Counted from the first letter of the stretch, positions 29,704 to 39,408 are shown. The stretch: 64,000 bases of DNA from Litorivita pollutaquae (GCF_003205515.1 NZ_KZ826481.1:62001-126000), one strand, 5' to 3'. Notes: a model not told the origin generated them from the sequence alone. Numbers and translations are program-made.

Positions 29704-29997
29704 TTGGTTTTCCTTACAAAATTGAACAGATGCCCGCCGCCATCCGGGGCGGGCAAAGGCGCCATTTGGCCGCCTTCACCCTTGCAGGACGCAGGCCGGT
29801 GCATTTGCGTCCCGCTGCCGGATGCGCTTTCCACAAATTTGCGACGCGCCGCCGATCCGGAGCCTGCCAATTGGCGAATTGCCGCCGAAAACCGCCTGTT
29901 TTCATCGACTTGCCGTGAGCGGCGGAAACACCCCATCTGGTCGAGGCGCTGCAATTGGACCATCTATTGGCCAGTGGCACACCCGGAGGACCAAGAC

Positions 29998-30597
29998 ATG
30001 ACAGCCGTGATTTCAAAACCGATAGACACATCACCGGATTCTCTAACCGCCCCCTGCGCCGGTGCCGAAGCACCGTCCACGGTGCGTAACCTGCCCGCCG
30101 AACTGGCGGCGATTATTCCCGATCTGGAACGGTTGGCACGTCACCTGGCCGGCTCGCCGGATCTGGCACAAGAGGTGGTGCAGGACACCGCCTTGCGCAT
30201 ATGGGCGCGGATGCGCAGCGGGGCAGAGATCGACGATCTGGGCCCCTATGCAAGGAGTGCGCTGCGCAACGGCCTACGCAGCCGTGGCCGCCTACGCCGT
30301 CCCCACGAGGCCGGCAGCGAAATCAACCCTGATATGATCCCCTGCCCGCCTACGGCGTTTCGCACGCTGGCCTGCGCCGAGGTGCGTGCGGCGATGGCCC
30401 GCCTGCCCCGCGAACAAGCCGAAGTCTTGCGGTTGGTGGCAGAAGGCGAAAGCAGCCCGGCGGCATTGGCAGCAAAGCTGGGGGTGCCCAAAAATACGGT
30501 GATGTCACGTTTGGCGCGCGGGCGCATCGCGCTGCGGCGCGCCTTGGATTTGCCGCCCGATGCCCCGGTGACGGCGCTGTTCGCCGAAGAAGATTGA
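29998..30597 (+). CDS. ECF-like RNA polymerase sigma factor
   Basis: A 199-residue sigma-70-family protein with only region 2 and region 4. Region 2 (about 35-75) contains DLERLARHLAGSPDLAQEVVQDTALRIWA split around the usual D-A-E-D motif position; region 4 (about 125-190) is ARLPREQAEVLRLVAEGESS, then a helix-turn-helix KLGVPKNTVMSRLARGR typical of ECF factors. The ATG at 29998 is preceded by GGAGG eight bases upstream, so longer in-frame starts (GTG/TTG further left) are rejected. No anti-sigma gene is adjacent: the neighbours are the divergent EF-hand gene and the convergent nrdJ. How it is held inactive is unclear. Confidence 0.82.
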   Translation: MTAVISKPIDTSPDSLTAPCAGAEAPSTVRNLPAELAAIIPDLERLARHLAGSPDLAQEVVQDTALRIWARMRSGAEIDDLGPYARSALRNGLRSRGRLRRPHEAGSEINPDMIPCPPTAFRTLACAEVRAAMARLPREQAEVLRLVAEGESSPAALAAKLGVPKNTVMSRLARGRIALRRALDLPPDAPVTALFAEED

Positions 30598-30738
30598 TCG
30601 CCGCGCGCCCTAAGCCAGCAGCCAAAGCCGCACAGCCCGAGCCGGCAGGTCACAGATCCGGATCCGCCGCACGGCGTCGCGGTCACGCAGATCGGCGCAG
30701 CCGGTCTTGCGGAGTGAACCCATAGGTCAAACAAAGAT

Positions 30739-30758
30739 GGGGGGCCAAAAGGCCCCCC
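30739..30758. terminator. Strong hairpin between sigma factor gene and nrdJ
   Basis: A perfect 8-bp GC stem, GGGGGGCC and GGCCCCCC, with an AAAA loop. It lies between the two convergent genes. The minus-strand side is followed by ATCTTTGTTT, so it most likely ends nrdJ transcription; it can also block read-through from the sigma factor gene. Confidence 0.6.
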
Positions 30759-30855
30759 AGTTTCGCCGTTCAAGCTCAATCGTTGTTACCGCTCGGAATT
30801 GTTTTTGCCTGCGGCCTGAACGTCGTGGGGGCGAACGCATCCGCCCCGCAAACCC

Positions 30856-33800
30856 TTAAGAGCAACCAGAGGTTCCTCCGCAGGTATTACATTTCATGCA
30901 AGTGCCGTTGCGCACGAGGGTATAGTTGCCGCAATCGCCGCAGGCCTCGCCCTCATATCCTTGCATCTTTGCCTTGGCGCGTGCATCCATTTGCCCGCCT
31001 GCGGAAGCGACCGTGCCCGTTGATACGGCCGTGGCGCCCATGGCCGCACCACCACCAGACACACCGCCGGTTTCCGGCACCAGAGCGTTGAGTGCGGCCA
31101 CCGGATCGCCGGTGGCATCCAAAGCCGTGGCGCCCATGTGTTGCCCGCCCTGCAGCACCACCAATTCTTGCGGCATGCGCTTGCGCAAATAGCCGGTCGA
31201 CGAGATTTGCTTGAGCACTTCGAGCGAGCGCGAGGCGGCATCTTCGCTCATCTCTTTGACGTTGCTCACGCCCTCTTCCTCACCGCGGCCCAGATCATCA
31301 AAGGCCGCGCCTTGCGGTTTAACATGGGCCAAATCGGTGCGATCCAAATAGGAAACCGCCAGTTCGCGGAAGATATAGTCGAGGATCGAGGTGGCGTTTT
31401 TGATGCTGTCGTTGCCTTGCACCATACCGGCAGGTTCGAATTTGGTGAAGGTAAAGGCATCGACAAATTCTTCGAGCGGCACCCCGTATTGCAGCCCCAC
31501 CGACACGGCGATGGCGAAGTTATTCATCATCGCGCGGAAACCCGCGCCTTCTTTGTGCATGTCGATAAAGATCTCGCCCAATTGGCCGCCTTCATATTCG
31601 CCGGTGCGCAAATAGACTTTGTGCCCGCCGATGACCGCCTTTTGGGTGTAGCCCTTGCGCCGTTCGGGTAGCTTCTCACGGCCCCGTGCGACTTCTTTGA
31701 CGATCACCTTCTCGACAATCTTCTCGGCCAGAACCGCAGCTTTTTCCTGGATCGAGCCATTTTCCAACACCTCGAGCGCCTCGTCGTCGTCCTCGACCAA
31801 CGCGGCGGCCAAAGGTTGGCTCAATTTCGATCCGTCACGGTAAAGCGCATTGGCCTTGATGCCCAAAGACCAGCTCAGCTCATAGGCTTTTTGGCAATCC
31901 TCAATCGTGGCGTCATTGGCCATGTTGATGGTTTTCGAGATCGCCCCCGAGATAAAGGATTGCGCGGCGGCCATCATGGTGATGTGGCTGTTGACCGACA
32001 AATACCGCGTGCCTTTTTTCCCGCACGGATTGGCGCAATCAAAGATACCGTAATGTTCGGTTTTCAAATGCGGCGCGCCCTCAAGCGTCATCGTGCCGCA
32101 GACATGGTCATTGGCCGCATCTACATCGGATTTGCTAAAGCCCAGATGCGCCAGCAAATCAAAGCCCGCATCGTTCAATTTGGCTTCGGGAATGCCCAGA
32201 ACATTGGTGCAGAACTCCGCGCCAAGGGTCCATTGGTTGAACACAAACCGGATGTCAAAAGCGGTGGCGAGGGCGGCTTCGACCTTTTCGATCTCATTCG
32301 CGCCGAACCCGTGCCCGATCAGCGAGGTGTGATTGATCCCCGGCGCATTGCCCAAAGAACCATGACCCACCGCATAGGAAATGATTTCCTCGATATGCGC
32401 CGACCCGTAGCCAAGCTTTTCAAGCGCCGCAGGCACCGATTGGTTGATGATCTTGAAATATCCGCCACCGGCGAGCTTCTTGAACTTCACCAAAGCGAAA
32501 TCCGGCTCGATGCCCGTGGTGTCGCAATCCATCACCAAACCGATGGTTCCGGTCGGGGCAATCACCGACACCTGCGCATTGCGGTATCCGTGTTCGACGC
32601 CCAATTCCAATGCTTCGTCCCATGCCGACATGGCCAGATCGACAAGCCGCGCATCGGGGCAATTGGCGTGATCCAGTGCAACAGGTTTGATGTCGAGGCT
32701 GTCATAACCATCCGTCGCGCCATAGGCGGCATTGCGGTGGTTACGAATAACGCGCAGCATATGTTTGGCGTTCTTATTGTATTTCGGGAAGGCTCCCAAT
32801 TCACCGGCCATTTCAGCCGAGGTGGCATATGACACACCGGTCATGATCGCGGTCAAAGCCCCGCAAAGCGCCCGGCCCTCGTCGCTGTCATAGCTGTAGC
32901 CCATGTTCATCAAGAGGCCGCCGATATTGGCATAGCCCAGCCCAAGCGTGCGGAAATCATACGACCGCTGTGCAATGGCTTTGGACGGGAATTGCGCCAT
33001 CAACACCGAGATTTCCAAGGTCACCGTCCACAAACGCGTGGCGTGCATGTAATCTTCAGCTTGGAATTCGCCATCCTTGAGGAAGGTCAGCAGGTTCATC
33101 GAGGCCAAGTTGCAAGCCGTATCATCGAGGAACATATATTCCGAGCAGGGGTTCGAGCCGCGGATTTCGCCATCTTCGGGGCACGTGTGCCATGCGTTGA
33201 CGGTGTCGTGGTATTGGATGCCCGGATCGGCGCAGGCCCATGCGGCATGGCCGATGTCTTCCCACAAATCGCGCGCTTTGATGGTCTTGGCGACCGATCC
33301 ATCGGTGCGGCGGATCAATTCCCAATCGCCATCACTTTCAACCGCTTTGAGGAAAGCATCGGTGACGCGCACCGAGTTGTTGGAATTCTGGCCGGAGACA
33401 GAGGCATAGGCCTCGCTGTCCCAATCCGTGTCATAGGTCGGGAATTCGATCGCGCCATAGCCTTGCTTGGCATAATCGAGCACGCGCTTGACGTATGTTT
33501 CGGGGATGCACACTTTTTTCGCGCCGCGAATGGCGTCTTTGAGCTGCGGGTTTTTCTTCGGATCGACGCTGTCTTCGGTCGATCCGTCCCAGGCTTTGAT
33601 GGCATCAAAGATCAGGTTGAGCTTTTGCTCGTGCATCTTCGATCCGGCAACGATCGAGGCGACCTTCTGCTCTTCTTTGACCTTCCAGTTGATGTATTCT
33701 TGGATGTCGGGGTGATCCGCATCGACAATCACCATTTTTGCCGCGCGGCGCGTGGTGCCACCCGATTTGATCGCGCCCGCCGCGCGGTCACCGATTTTCA

Positions 33801-34548
33801 AGAACCCCATAAGGCCCGATGATTTGCCGCCCCCCGACAGGCTTTCACCGTCCGCACGCAGGGACGAGAAATTGGTGCCGGTGCCAGAGCCGTATTTGAA
33901 CAGGCGCGCCTCGCGCACCCAAAGATCCATGATGCCGCCATCGCCCACAAGGTCATCAGAGACCGATTGAATAAAGCAGGCATGCGGTTGCGGGTGCTCG
34001 TAGGAAGATTTCGATTTGGTCAATTTTTTGGTTTCGAAATCAACGTAGTAATGGCCCTGCGCCGGACCGTCGATGCCATATGCCCAATGCAGGCCGGTGT
34101 TGAACCACTGCGGCGAATTGGGCGCGGCCTTTTGCGTGGCCAGCATGAACCGCATTTCGTCGAAATAGGTTTTGGCGTCTTCTTCGGTGGTGAAGTAACC
34201 ACCCTTCCATCCCCAATAAGCCCATGCACCGGCAAGACGGTCGAAGACTTGCTTTGAGGAAATTTCGCCGCCCATTTCGGCGCCGGCATCCGGCTCGGAC
34301 CGCCACAGGAATTCCGGCACGCCGCTCTCTTTGACCTTGCGCAACCGGCTCGGCACGCCAGCTTTACGGAAATATTTTTGGGCAATCACATCAGAGGCGA
34401 CCTGACTCCAGGACGCGGGCACTTCGACACCGTCAAGTTTGAAGACAACCGATCCATCCGGATTTCGGATTTCCGAAACCGTTTTAACAAAATCCAGCCC
34501 CGCGTAGGCATCTGTTCCGGCTTTGGTAAATTTTCTTTCGATCTTCAT
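30856..34548 (-). CDS. nrdJ: B12-dependent (class II) ribonucleoside-diphosphate reductase
   Basis: A 1230-residue adenosylcobalamin-dependent reductase making deoxyribonucleotides without needing oxygen or a small subunit. NSPQWFNTG and [21 protein letters not shown] carry active-site cysteine/asparagine residues, and the barrel continues with [19 protein letters not shown]. The C-terminal tail has GACGDCG... and [14 protein letters not shown], a cysteine-rich zinc-ribbon/redox tail typical of roseobacter NrdJ. The ATG at 34548 (MKIERKFTK) is chosen; the longer frame adds unrelated residues. Upstream lie a NrdR-like box, a DnaA box and an orphan terminator. No nrdAB, nrdD or nrdR is present in the window. 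Confidence 0.96.
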   Translation of the reverse strand: MKIERKFTKAGTDAYAGLDFVKTVSEIRNPDGSVVFKLDGVEVPASWSQVASDVIAQKYFRKAGVPSRLRKVKESGVPEFLWRSEPDAGAEMGGEISSKQVFDRLAGAWAYWGWKGGYFTTEEDAKTYFDEMRFMLATQKAAPNSPQWFNTGLHWAYGIDGPAQGHYYVDFETKKLTKSKSSYEHPQPHACFIQSVSDDLVGDGGIMDLWVREARLFKYGSGTGTNFSSLRADGESLSGGGKSSGLMGFLKIGDRAAGAIKSGGTTRRAAKMVIVDADHPDIQEYINWKVKEEQKVASIVAGSKMHEQKLNLIFDAIKAWDGSTEDSVDPKKNPQLKDAIRGAKKVCIPETYVKRVLDYAKQGYGAIEFPTYDTDWDSEAYASVSGQNSNNSVRVTDAFLKAVESDGDWELIRRTDGSVAKTIKARDLWEDIGHAAWACADPGIQYHDTVNAWHTCPEDGEIRGSNPCSEYMFLDDTACNLASMNLLTFLKDGEFQAEDYMHATRLWTVTLEISVLMAQFPSKAIAQRSYDFRTLGLGYANIGGLLMNMGYSYDSDEGRALCGALTAIMTGVSYATSAEMAGELGAFPKYNKNAKHMLRVIRNHRNAAYGATDGYDSLDIKPVALDHANCPDARLVDLAMSAWDEALELGVEHGYRNAQVSVIAPTGTIGLVMDCDTTGIEPDFALVKFKKLAGGGYFKIINQSVPAALEKLGYGSAHIEEIISYAVGHGSLGNAPGINHTSLIGHGFGANEIEKVEAALATAFDIRFVFNQWTLGAEFCTNVLGIPEAKLNDAGFDLLAHLGFSKSDVDAANDHVCGTMTLEGAPHLKTEHYGIFDCANPCGKKGTRYLSVNSHITMMAAAQSFISGAISKTINMANDATIEDCQKAYELSWSLGIKANALYRDGSKLSQPLAAALVEDDDEALEVLENGSIQEKAAVLAEKIVEKVIVKEVARGREKLPERRKGYTQKAVIGGHKVYLRTGEYEGGQLGEIFIDMHKEGAGFRAMMNNFAIAVSVGLQYGVPLEEFVDAFTFTKFEPAGMVQGNDSIKNATSILDYIFRELAVSYLDRTDLAHVKPQGAAFDDLGRGEEEGVSNVKEMSEDAASRSLEVLKQISSTGYLRKRMPQELVVLQGGQHMGATALDATGDPVAALNALVPETGGVSGGGAAMGATAVSTGTVASAGGQMDARAKAKMQGYEGEACGDCGNYTLVRNGTCMKCNTCGGTSGCS

Positions 34549-34746
34549 TCTATGTGCCGCCTCATCTTCAGCAAGTTCCCATTCCCCGCAAAACACAGCG
34601 CATCAAATACGCCCGCGTTCTGCTGCTGCCGTTCGGAAACTGTACGCAAAAGAAATCCGCCCTGACGCCATCCAAAGATGACATCAGATACAAGCCAGCC
34701 AGTGCCGGTTGTCTGTGAATACTCTGTCCCAGTTCGCTCTGCGTCG

Positions 34747-34762
34747 CCACTACATATTGTGG
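34747..34762. promoter_or_regulatory. NrdR-box candidate upstream of nrdJ
   Basis: CCACTACATATTGTGG matches about 13 of 16 positions of the published NrdR box pattern ACAC(A/T)ATATAT(A/T)GTGT. It lies about 200 bp upstream of the nrdJ ATG. A weaker half-site (GTATATTGG) follows about 40 bp away; NrdR boxes usually come in pairs about three helical turns apart, so the second half is not a good fit. Confidence 0.45.
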
Positions 34763-34832
34763 TCCGTCGATCAGCTAGCCACAAGGTGGCGTATATTGGT
34801 CTAGGCATCAATGTATTTTTTACCCTCTGCAG

Positions 34833-34879
34833 GCAAAAAACCCCATTGACCCGGCGATCCCAAGGGGGCGCTTTTTTGC
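34833..34879. terminator. Orphan intrinsic-terminator hairpin in the nrdJ divergent region
   Basis: GCAAAAAA (34833-34840) pairs with TTTTTTGC (34872-34879), and inside it CCCC pairs with GGGG and TTG with CAA, with a 3-base bulge and a 12-base loop. Both strands carry a run of six T, so it could terminate in either direction. No gene ends here: nrdJ and the lipoprotein gene both start away from it. It implies an unannotated short RNA or a leader attenuator. Confidence 0.55.
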
Positions 34880-34912
34880 TGTGGTGATTCATCCCCGCGA
34901 TTACCCCCTGAT

Positions 34913-34921
34913 TTATCCACA
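34913..34921 (+). promoter_or_regulatory. Consensus DnaA box upstream of nrdJ
   Basis: TTATCCACA is the exact high-affinity DnaA box. It is single, lies about 365 bp upstream of the nrdJ start codon and is not part of a cluster, so it is unlikely to be an origin. DnaA is known to regulate ribonucleotide reductase genes in E. coli (nrdAB). Confidence 0.45.
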
Positions 34922-34926
34922 TAGGC

Positions 34927-35004
34927 GCGTGCAACCACAGGTGGCGAAATCCTGTTGTATCCCGCAGGCTTATGCGGCACGCTTCACCGATCAGGTGAAG
35001 TTTT
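34927..35004 (+). promoter_or_regulatory. Branched RNA fold followed by a hairpin and T run
   Basis: On the plus strand a closing stem GCGTGC (34927-34932) with GCACGC (34977-34982) encloses two hairpins, ACAGG/CCTGT (34937-34941/34951-34955) and CGCA/TGCG (34963-34966/34973-34976). It is directly followed by TTCACC-gatca-GGTGAA (34983-34999) and TTTT at 35001-35004. This is laid out like a structured leader with a terminator, 102 bases before the lipoprotein gene. The fold is equally possible on the minus strand, except for the T run. No known riboswitch family was recognised. Confidence 0.35.
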
Positions 35005-35105
35005 GCGCTGGCGGCCGGCAAGCGTTCTGTCCATTCGCATCCAGCGGCGCAAAAATAATCACGCCACGCCGCGCGGCGTCCCAAACATGGAAATTATGAC
35101 CTCTC

Positions 35106-35600
35106 ATGCCCCTGCGCCGATTCTTTGTGCTATTGCTGCTGCCTTTTGCCGCCGCCTGTGTCGAAACCACTGGCGGCACACATGACAGCACACAACATGT
35201 AGGGAGAAGCTGGGTAGACAGCACCGGCATGCCAACCCTACGGGCCCATTACGACCGCTTTCCCACCGGTCTTGCTCTGGCGGCGCGCGCCGCATGCGGC
35301 GATCCGGCAGAGACCTTCATTACACACAGCGACTTATGGTTCGAATGCCAATCGCTCATGCCGCCGGAACCTACGGCGGGGTTGATCCTGAAATATGATG
35401 GCACCATGGACGATTTGCCCAAGCTGGTGATCTCCTTCCGGTTTTCCCCCACCTCCACCGGCGGGTTGACCTTGCACCAGCAAAACTACGCTTTGGTCCC
35501 GCAACGCGGCGGCGGCGCCGTCCGCATTGCGCAGCCCAGTGCGCGGATTGACGCAACAATGCGCGCCTTGATCCGCAAAAGCGGCGGCACCCCGATTTAA
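35106..35600 (+). CDS. Putative lipoprotein, unknown function
   Basis: A 164-residue protein with a lipoprotein-type signal: basic start MPLRRF, a hydrophobic stretch and AAAC at 15-18, the Cys being the presumed lipidation site. The mature region has three more cysteines (CGDPAETF, ECQSLM and the first Cys) and no recognised domain. It stands alone between the nrdJ control region and tRNA-Pro. An envelope location is supported by the signal; function is unknown. Confidence 0.7.
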   Translation: MPLRRFFVLLLLPFAAACVETTGGTHDSTQHVGRSWVDSTGMPTLRAHYDRFPTGLALAARAACGDPAETFITHSDLWFECQSLMPPEPTAGLILKYDGTMDDLPKLVISFRFSPTSTGGLTLHQQNYALVPQRGGGAVRIAQPSARIDATMRALIRKSGGTPI

Positions 35601-35636
35601 AACCGGAGCATTACGTTGGTGGGTTGGGAGATTTTA

Positions 35637-35713
35637 TGGTCGGGACGGTAAGATTCGAACTTACGACCCCCTGTACCCAAAACAGGTGCGCTACCAGGCT
35701 GCGCTACGCCCCG
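35637..35713 (-). tRNA. tRNA-Pro (anticodon TGG)
   Basis: On the minus strand: acceptor CGGGGCG, D arm TAGCGCAGCCTGGTAGCGCA, anticodon arm CCTGT-TTTGGGT-ACAGG giving TGG, variable loop, T arm with AGTTCGAATCT, and an encoded CCA. 77 bases, all canonical positions present. Confidence 0.96.
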
Positions 35714-35768
35714 ATCCATAGAGGCACCGTCTAGACGCTTGCGGCGGGATTGAAAAGCGCAAATCGAC

Positions 35769-36365
35769 CTATTCGCAGGGCCAAAGTGCATGATTTTTTG
35801 CAAAAGCAGGGTGACGCATCTCGGCACCGGCTTCGATCCCCAATAATCCGGCCAATCCACCGTTTATTTCAAGCACCGCACGAATGCCGCGCCCCCCGTC
35901 AATCGGGGTCAAGTCATGGGGAATCGCATTGGCATGCACGGATTTGACCACGCCCCGCGCATCCAGAAAAATCATATCGAGCGGTATCAACGTGTTTTTC
36001 ATCCAAAACACGGCATGGGTATCGGTGGGGTAGACAAACAACATGCCGGCGCTTTTGGGCATGGCCTCACGGTCCATCAATCCACGCGCCCGCTCTGCTT
36101 CGGTTTGCGCCAATTCAACGGAAAAGCGGGCGGTGCCGAACGCGCCGCGCAGATAGGCGGTTTCACTGTCACAGCTCTGGGCCACCTCGGCATGGGCCGG
36201 CGCGGGAAACAACGCCAAAGACAAAGGAACTGCCGCTGCAATCGCCACGGCCAGCGCCGCCAAAAAGGCGATCAGCGGCACGGCACGGTGCGGTTTACGG
36301 CGGGCCTTCGGGTACAGGCGGGCCCTAAGTGTTTCCACGCCCGCGCCGTCCCGAAGCCGCCGCAT
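35769..36365 (-). CDS. DUF192-family envelope protein
   Basis: A 198-residue protein with a basic N terminus, a membrane anchor or uncleaved signal (about 28-60, ending in PAPAHA) and a DUF192 domain (about 75-190). The family core is visible as ERARGLMDREAMPKSAGMLF and FWMKNTLIPLDMIFLDARG. DUF192 proteins form small beta-barrels of unknown function, often next to cold-shock genes in Rhodobacterales. The gene starts only four bases after the cold-shock gene stop on the same strand, so the two are co-transcribed. Confidence 0.88.
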   Translation of the reverse strand: MRRLRDGAGVETLRARLYPKARRKPHRAVPLIAFLAALAVAIAAAVPLSLALFPAPAHAEVAQSCDSETAYLRGAFGTARFSVELAQTEAERARGLMDREAMPKSAGMLFVYPTDTHAVFWMKNTLIPLDMIFLDARGVVKSVHANAIPHDLTPIDGGRGIRAVLEINGGLAGLLGIEAGAEMRHPAFAKNHALWPCE

Positions 36366-36369
36366 CCCC

Positions 36370-36906
36370 TTAAGCCTCGGCTTTTTTCAACGCAGCTTCC
36401 CAAGCACAGACCTCGGCGGCCATACGACCGCGTTTGCCGTCAATCACGCGAATGGCCAAGGCTTCGCCCGGCTGCAGATCGGCGAGGCCGGATCGGCGCA
36501 AGACCTCGATATGGACAAAGACATCCTCGTCCCGTCCAAAAACATTGGCAAACCCGAATCCTTTGGCTTTACCAAACCATTTGACACGGGCTGGCTCCAA
36601 TGGCGCGTTTCGGATCACTTCGGGATCAATATCGTCAAAATCCGCAAGGCTGCCGCCTTCGATTCCCTCAGGAGGATCAATACGCAAAACCTCGACCGCC
36701 TGAACGCCGCGCTCGGTATCTTGGGCGAGAATCGCAATGCGGGCATCATCGGCAACGGAGCTTTGTCCGAAATTCCGAAGCACGTTTGCATGAAGCAAAA
36801 TATCGGGTCCGCCTTCATCGGCGATTACAAAACCAAATCCCTTTACGGGATCAAACCATTTCACCTGACCGTCTATCTTGCGAGTGCTATTTTCTTGTTC
36901 TGTCAC
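36370..36906 (-). CDS. Double cold-shock-domain protein
   Basis: A 178-residue single-stranded nucleic-acid-binding protein with two cold-shock domains: residues about 12-75 (VKWFDPVKGFGFVIADEGG) and 105-170 (VKWFGKAKGFGFANVFGRDE). Both keep the RNP-1 aromatic core KGFGF and the downstream D-V-F-V-H-type RNP-2, the first as DILLHA. The linker is acidic. The start is GTG, with no ATG candidate before the first domain. It probably acts as an RNA chaperone or transcription antiterminator. It lies 116 bp downstream of pdxH, upstream of the DUF192 gene. Confidence 0.9.
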   Translation of the reverse strand: MTEQENSTRKIDGQVKWFDPVKGFGFVIADEGGPDILLHANVLRNFGQSSVADDARIAILAQDTERGVQAVEVLRIDPPEGIEGGSLADFDDIDPEVIRNAPLEPARVKWFGKAKGFGFANVFGRDEDVFVHIEVLRRSGLADLQPGEALAIRVIDGKRGRMAAEVCAWEAALKKAEA

Positions 36907-37022
36907 TTTCGCTACCCACCGGTTCTTGCTCTACAGGCGCTGCCACTAGCACCTAATTTTCGCCAAAACACAAGCCAAAACCCCTCGAAAAACAACGCCT
37001 TGCATTTCACGTCACGTGGAAT

Positions 37023-37628
37023 TCACGGGTTCAGGCGGGTGATTTTCCACCTATCCGCGAGTGTATTTCGGCGCCACACGAAACGGTCGTGTAATCGGAA
37101 TGCACCATCTGCCCAGAATTCAATCTCAACGGGGGCGATTCGGAAACCTCCCCAAAAGGATGGACGTGTCGGCGCATTGCCGTGCTGCAGCGTGACCTTC
37201 GTCAGCTTTGCCATCAGGCTCGCACGGCTCTCAAGTGGCTGGCTTTGTTGCGACGCCCAGGCCCCCAAACGGCTTTTGAGCGACCGAGAGGCATAATAGT
37301 CGTCGGCCTTTGGCCCATCTTCGCGGGACACGTGCCCGCGCACGCGGATCTGTCGGCGCAGACTTTTCCAATGCATCACAAAAGCCGCCTTTTCGGTCGC
37401 GGCGATTTCGTTGCCTTTGGCGCTGCCGTAATTGGTGTAGAAGACAAACGCATCCTCTTCGATCTCTTTGAGCAAAACCATCCGCGCATTGGGCATGCCG
37501 CTTGCGTCCACCGTAGCCAAAGCGATGGCGTTGGGGTCATTCACCTCGGTGGCCTCGGCTTGCGCGAGCCACCTGCGGGCAATCACGAACGGGTCATCCC
37601 CGGCAAAAATTTCACTGCGGTCAGTCAT
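37023..37628 (-). CDS. pdxH: Pyridoxamine 5'-phosphate oxidase
   Basis: A 201-residue FMN oxidase converting PNP/PMP to pyridoxal 5'-phosphate. Family stretches are [36 protein letters not shown] and the FMN/PLP C-terminal signature ending [10 protein letters not shown]...W-x-R-L-N-P (last residues WKITRLNP). The ATG at 37628 (MTDRSEIF) is used; the longer frame adds an unrelated basic segment. It is divergent from fabI, with 356 bp between them. Confidence 0.95.
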   Translation of the reverse strand: MTDRSEIFAGDDPFVIARRWLAQAEATEVNDPNAIALATVDASGMPNARMVLLKEIEEDAFVFYTNYGSAKGNEIAATEKAAFVMHWKSLRRQIRVRGHVSREDGPKADDYYASRSLKSRLGAWASQQSQPLESRASLMAKLTKVTLQHGNAPTRPSFWGGFRIAPVEIEFWADGAFRLHDRFVWRRNTLADRWKITRLNP

Positions 37629-37984
37629 ACAGATTCCAATTCCATTACGCCTTCGTTGCCTCACAGGCCCCAAAATGCGGTATCTATTGCCACAAGCCGA
37701 ACCTCGGGGCGGCGTGCCGCATGTTGAAGCGGGTTTACGCCATCCTCGGCGCGCGGATTGCGCAGTTATAGGGCAAGAACTGAGGCTTGTCCGGTGATAG
37801 GCTAAAACCAGCCGAAAGGTTCACTCATACGCCCATAAAAGGGATCCCCCACACCAGAGCAATCCCCCGCCCCGCAGATAATATGCAGGCCGCATGTGCC
37901 GTTATATGCCATCGCGCAGACTTGATGCGCCAGCCCTGATCGCCTAAACCGAGGGGCACGTTGCAAATTGGTGGAAGGGAAACT
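37629..37984. other. Divergent pdxH-fabI intergenic region
   Basis: A 356-bp region that must hold both promoters. No clear sigma-70 pair, operator palindrome or hairpin with a T run was recognised, and no small ORF is convincing. Confidence 0.4.
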
Positions 37985-38806
37985 ATGCCAAATCAACTTA
38001 TGGCAGGCAAACGCGGCCTTATCATGGGGCTTGCCAACGATAAATCTATCGCTTGGGGAATCGCGCAGGCCTTGGCCGATGCGGGCGCCGAATTGGCTTT
38101 CACCTATATGGGAGATGCGTTCAAAAAACGCGTCGCCCCCATGGCCGAATCCATCGGCGTAACGCAATTGTTCGATTGCGATGTCTCGGACATGGCTTCG
38201 GTCGATGCGGCCTTTGCCGAGATTGAAAAAGAATGGGGCAAAATTGATTTTCTGGTCCATGCCATCGGTTTCTCGGAAAAGAGCGAATTGCGCGGCCGTT
38301 ATGTCGACACCAGTCGCGACAACTTCCTGATGACCATGGACATCAGTTGCTACAGCTTCACCGCCGTGGCGCAGCGCGCTGAAAAACTGATGAGCGACGG
38401 TGGATCGATGCTCACCCTAACCTATTACGGCGCCGAACAAGTCATGCCCCATTACAATGTCATGGGCGTGGCCAAGGCGGCGCTTGAGGCGTCGGTAAAA
38501 TATCTCGCCGAGGATCTGGGCAAGGACGGCATTCGCGTCAATGCGATCTCCGCCGGTCCGATCAAAACGCTGGCCGCCTCCGGCATTGGCGATTTCCGCT
38601 ACATCCTGAAATGGAACGAGCTGAATTCGCCGCTGCGCCGTAATGTGACGCAAGAAGAGGTCGGCAAATCCGCGCTGTACCTTCTGTCCGATCTGGGATC
38701 AGGCGTGACCGGCGAGAACCTGCATGTAGATGCGGGCTATCACGTCGTCGGGATGAAGGCCGTCGATGCGCCCGACATCGACGTGGTCACCGGCCGCAAG
38801 GACTAG
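37985..38806 (+). CDS. fabI: Enoyl-[acyl-carrier-protein] reductase (NADH)
   Basis: A 273-residue short-chain-dehydrogenase-type reductase for the last step of fatty-acid elongation. The cofactor loop GLANDKSIAWGIA (15-27) is the FabI form of the Rossmann glycine motif, and the catalytic pair is Tyr157 and Lys164 (HYNVMGVAK), with the second active-site tyrosine at 147-148. ISAGPIKTLAASGI and GENLHVDAGYH close the fold. The ATG at 37985 has AAGGGAA upstream. It is the target of triclosan in other bacteria. lysE-like permease follows after two bases. Confidence 0.94.
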   Translation: MPNQLMAGKRGLIMGLANDKSIAWGIAQALADAGAELAFTYMGDAFKKRVAPMAESIGVTQLFDCDVSDMASVDAAFAEIEKEWGKIDFLVHAIGFSEKSELRGRYVDTSRDNFLMTMDISCYSFTAVAQRAEKLMSDGGSMLTLTYYGAEQVMPHYNVMGVAKAALEASVKYLAEDLGKDGIRVNAISAGPIKTLAASGIGDFRYILKWNELNSPLRRNVTQEEVGKSALYLLSDLGSGVTGENLHVDAGYHVVGMKAVDAPDIDVVTGRKD

Positions 38807-38808
38807 CC

Positions 38809-39408
38809 ATGATCGACGCCGCATCGCTCATTGCCTTTAATCTGGCCCTTCTGGGGGCGCTGGCCTCTCCCGGGCCGGCGGTCATGGCGATGTTGCGGGC
38901 GGCGTTATCAGACGGGCGGCGCGCCGGGTTCCTGTGCGGGCTTGGCCTGACGATCGGCGCTGTCAGCTGGAGCCTCTTGGCCGTTCTTGGCCTGACGGCT
39001 CTGTTTGCCGTCGCGCCTTGGGCTTTTGTCACGCTGAAACTGGCGGGGGCGGCCTATTTGATTTGGCTGGCGGTGTCGCTGTGGCGCAATGCCCGCACCC
39101 CGGCCAATTTCGATGCGCCGGCGGGGGTGAATGGGCTGAAACTGGGGTTGCTGACCAATTTCGCCAACCCAAAGGCCGTGGTCTTTGTCGCGGCGATCTT
39201 CACCACTGTCTTCCCCGCCATGCCCACAGGCATCGACGCGGTGCTGGTGCTGGCCAACCACTTTGTGTTGGAACTCCTGTTTTATTCGATCGTGACCTTG
39301 GGGTTAACCATTCCGGCCATCCGGCACCTCTATCTGAAATCCAAATCCGTGGTTGACCGCGCTGCGGCGGCGACGCTGGGCGTCATGGCCCTGCGCATCG
39401 CAAGCTGA
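38809..39408 (+). CDS. LysE/RhtB-family amino acid exporter
   Basis: A 199-residue inner-membrane permease with about five to six hydrophobic segments and the family start [17 protein letters not shown], where the SPGP motif is diagnostic, and [19 protein letters not shown] in the third helix. LysE/RhtB members export amino acids such as lysine, threonine or homoserine; the substrate is unknown. The start lies two bases after the fabI stop, so they share a transcript, though no metabolic link is evident. Confidence 0.87.
   Translation: MIDAASLIAFNLALLGALASPGPAVMAMLRAALSDGRRAGFLCGLGLTIGAVSWSLLAVLGLTALFAVAPWAFVTLKLAGAAYLIWLAVSLWRNARTPANFDAPAGVNGLKLGLLTNFANPKAVVFVAAIFTTVFPAMPTGIDAVLVLANHFVLELLFYSIVTLGLTIPAIRHLYLKSKSVVDRAAAATLGVMALRIAS

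Noticed and set aside
29422-29997. A long N-terminal extension of the sigma factor frame
   Set aside because: It overlaps the EF-hand gene on the opposite strand and has no homologous character, while a GGAGG site sits before the ATG at 29998.
34913-34921. A replication origin at the consensus DnaA box
   Set aside because: Only one box is visible, with no cluster or AT-rich unwinding region and no origin-linked genes such as dnaA or parAB nearby.
34545-35084. A 179-codon minus-strand open frame upstream of nrdJ
   Set aside because: It runs through the orphan terminator and the DnaA/NrdR motifs, has a poor start and no domain. It is best read as regulatory DNA.
34549-35105. A cobalamin riboswitch for nrdJ
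   Set aside because: No B12-box sequence (GCCACTG-type core) or the conserved flanking blocks were found. Such riboswitches usually control B12-independent alternatives and transport genes, not the B12-dependent enzyme.
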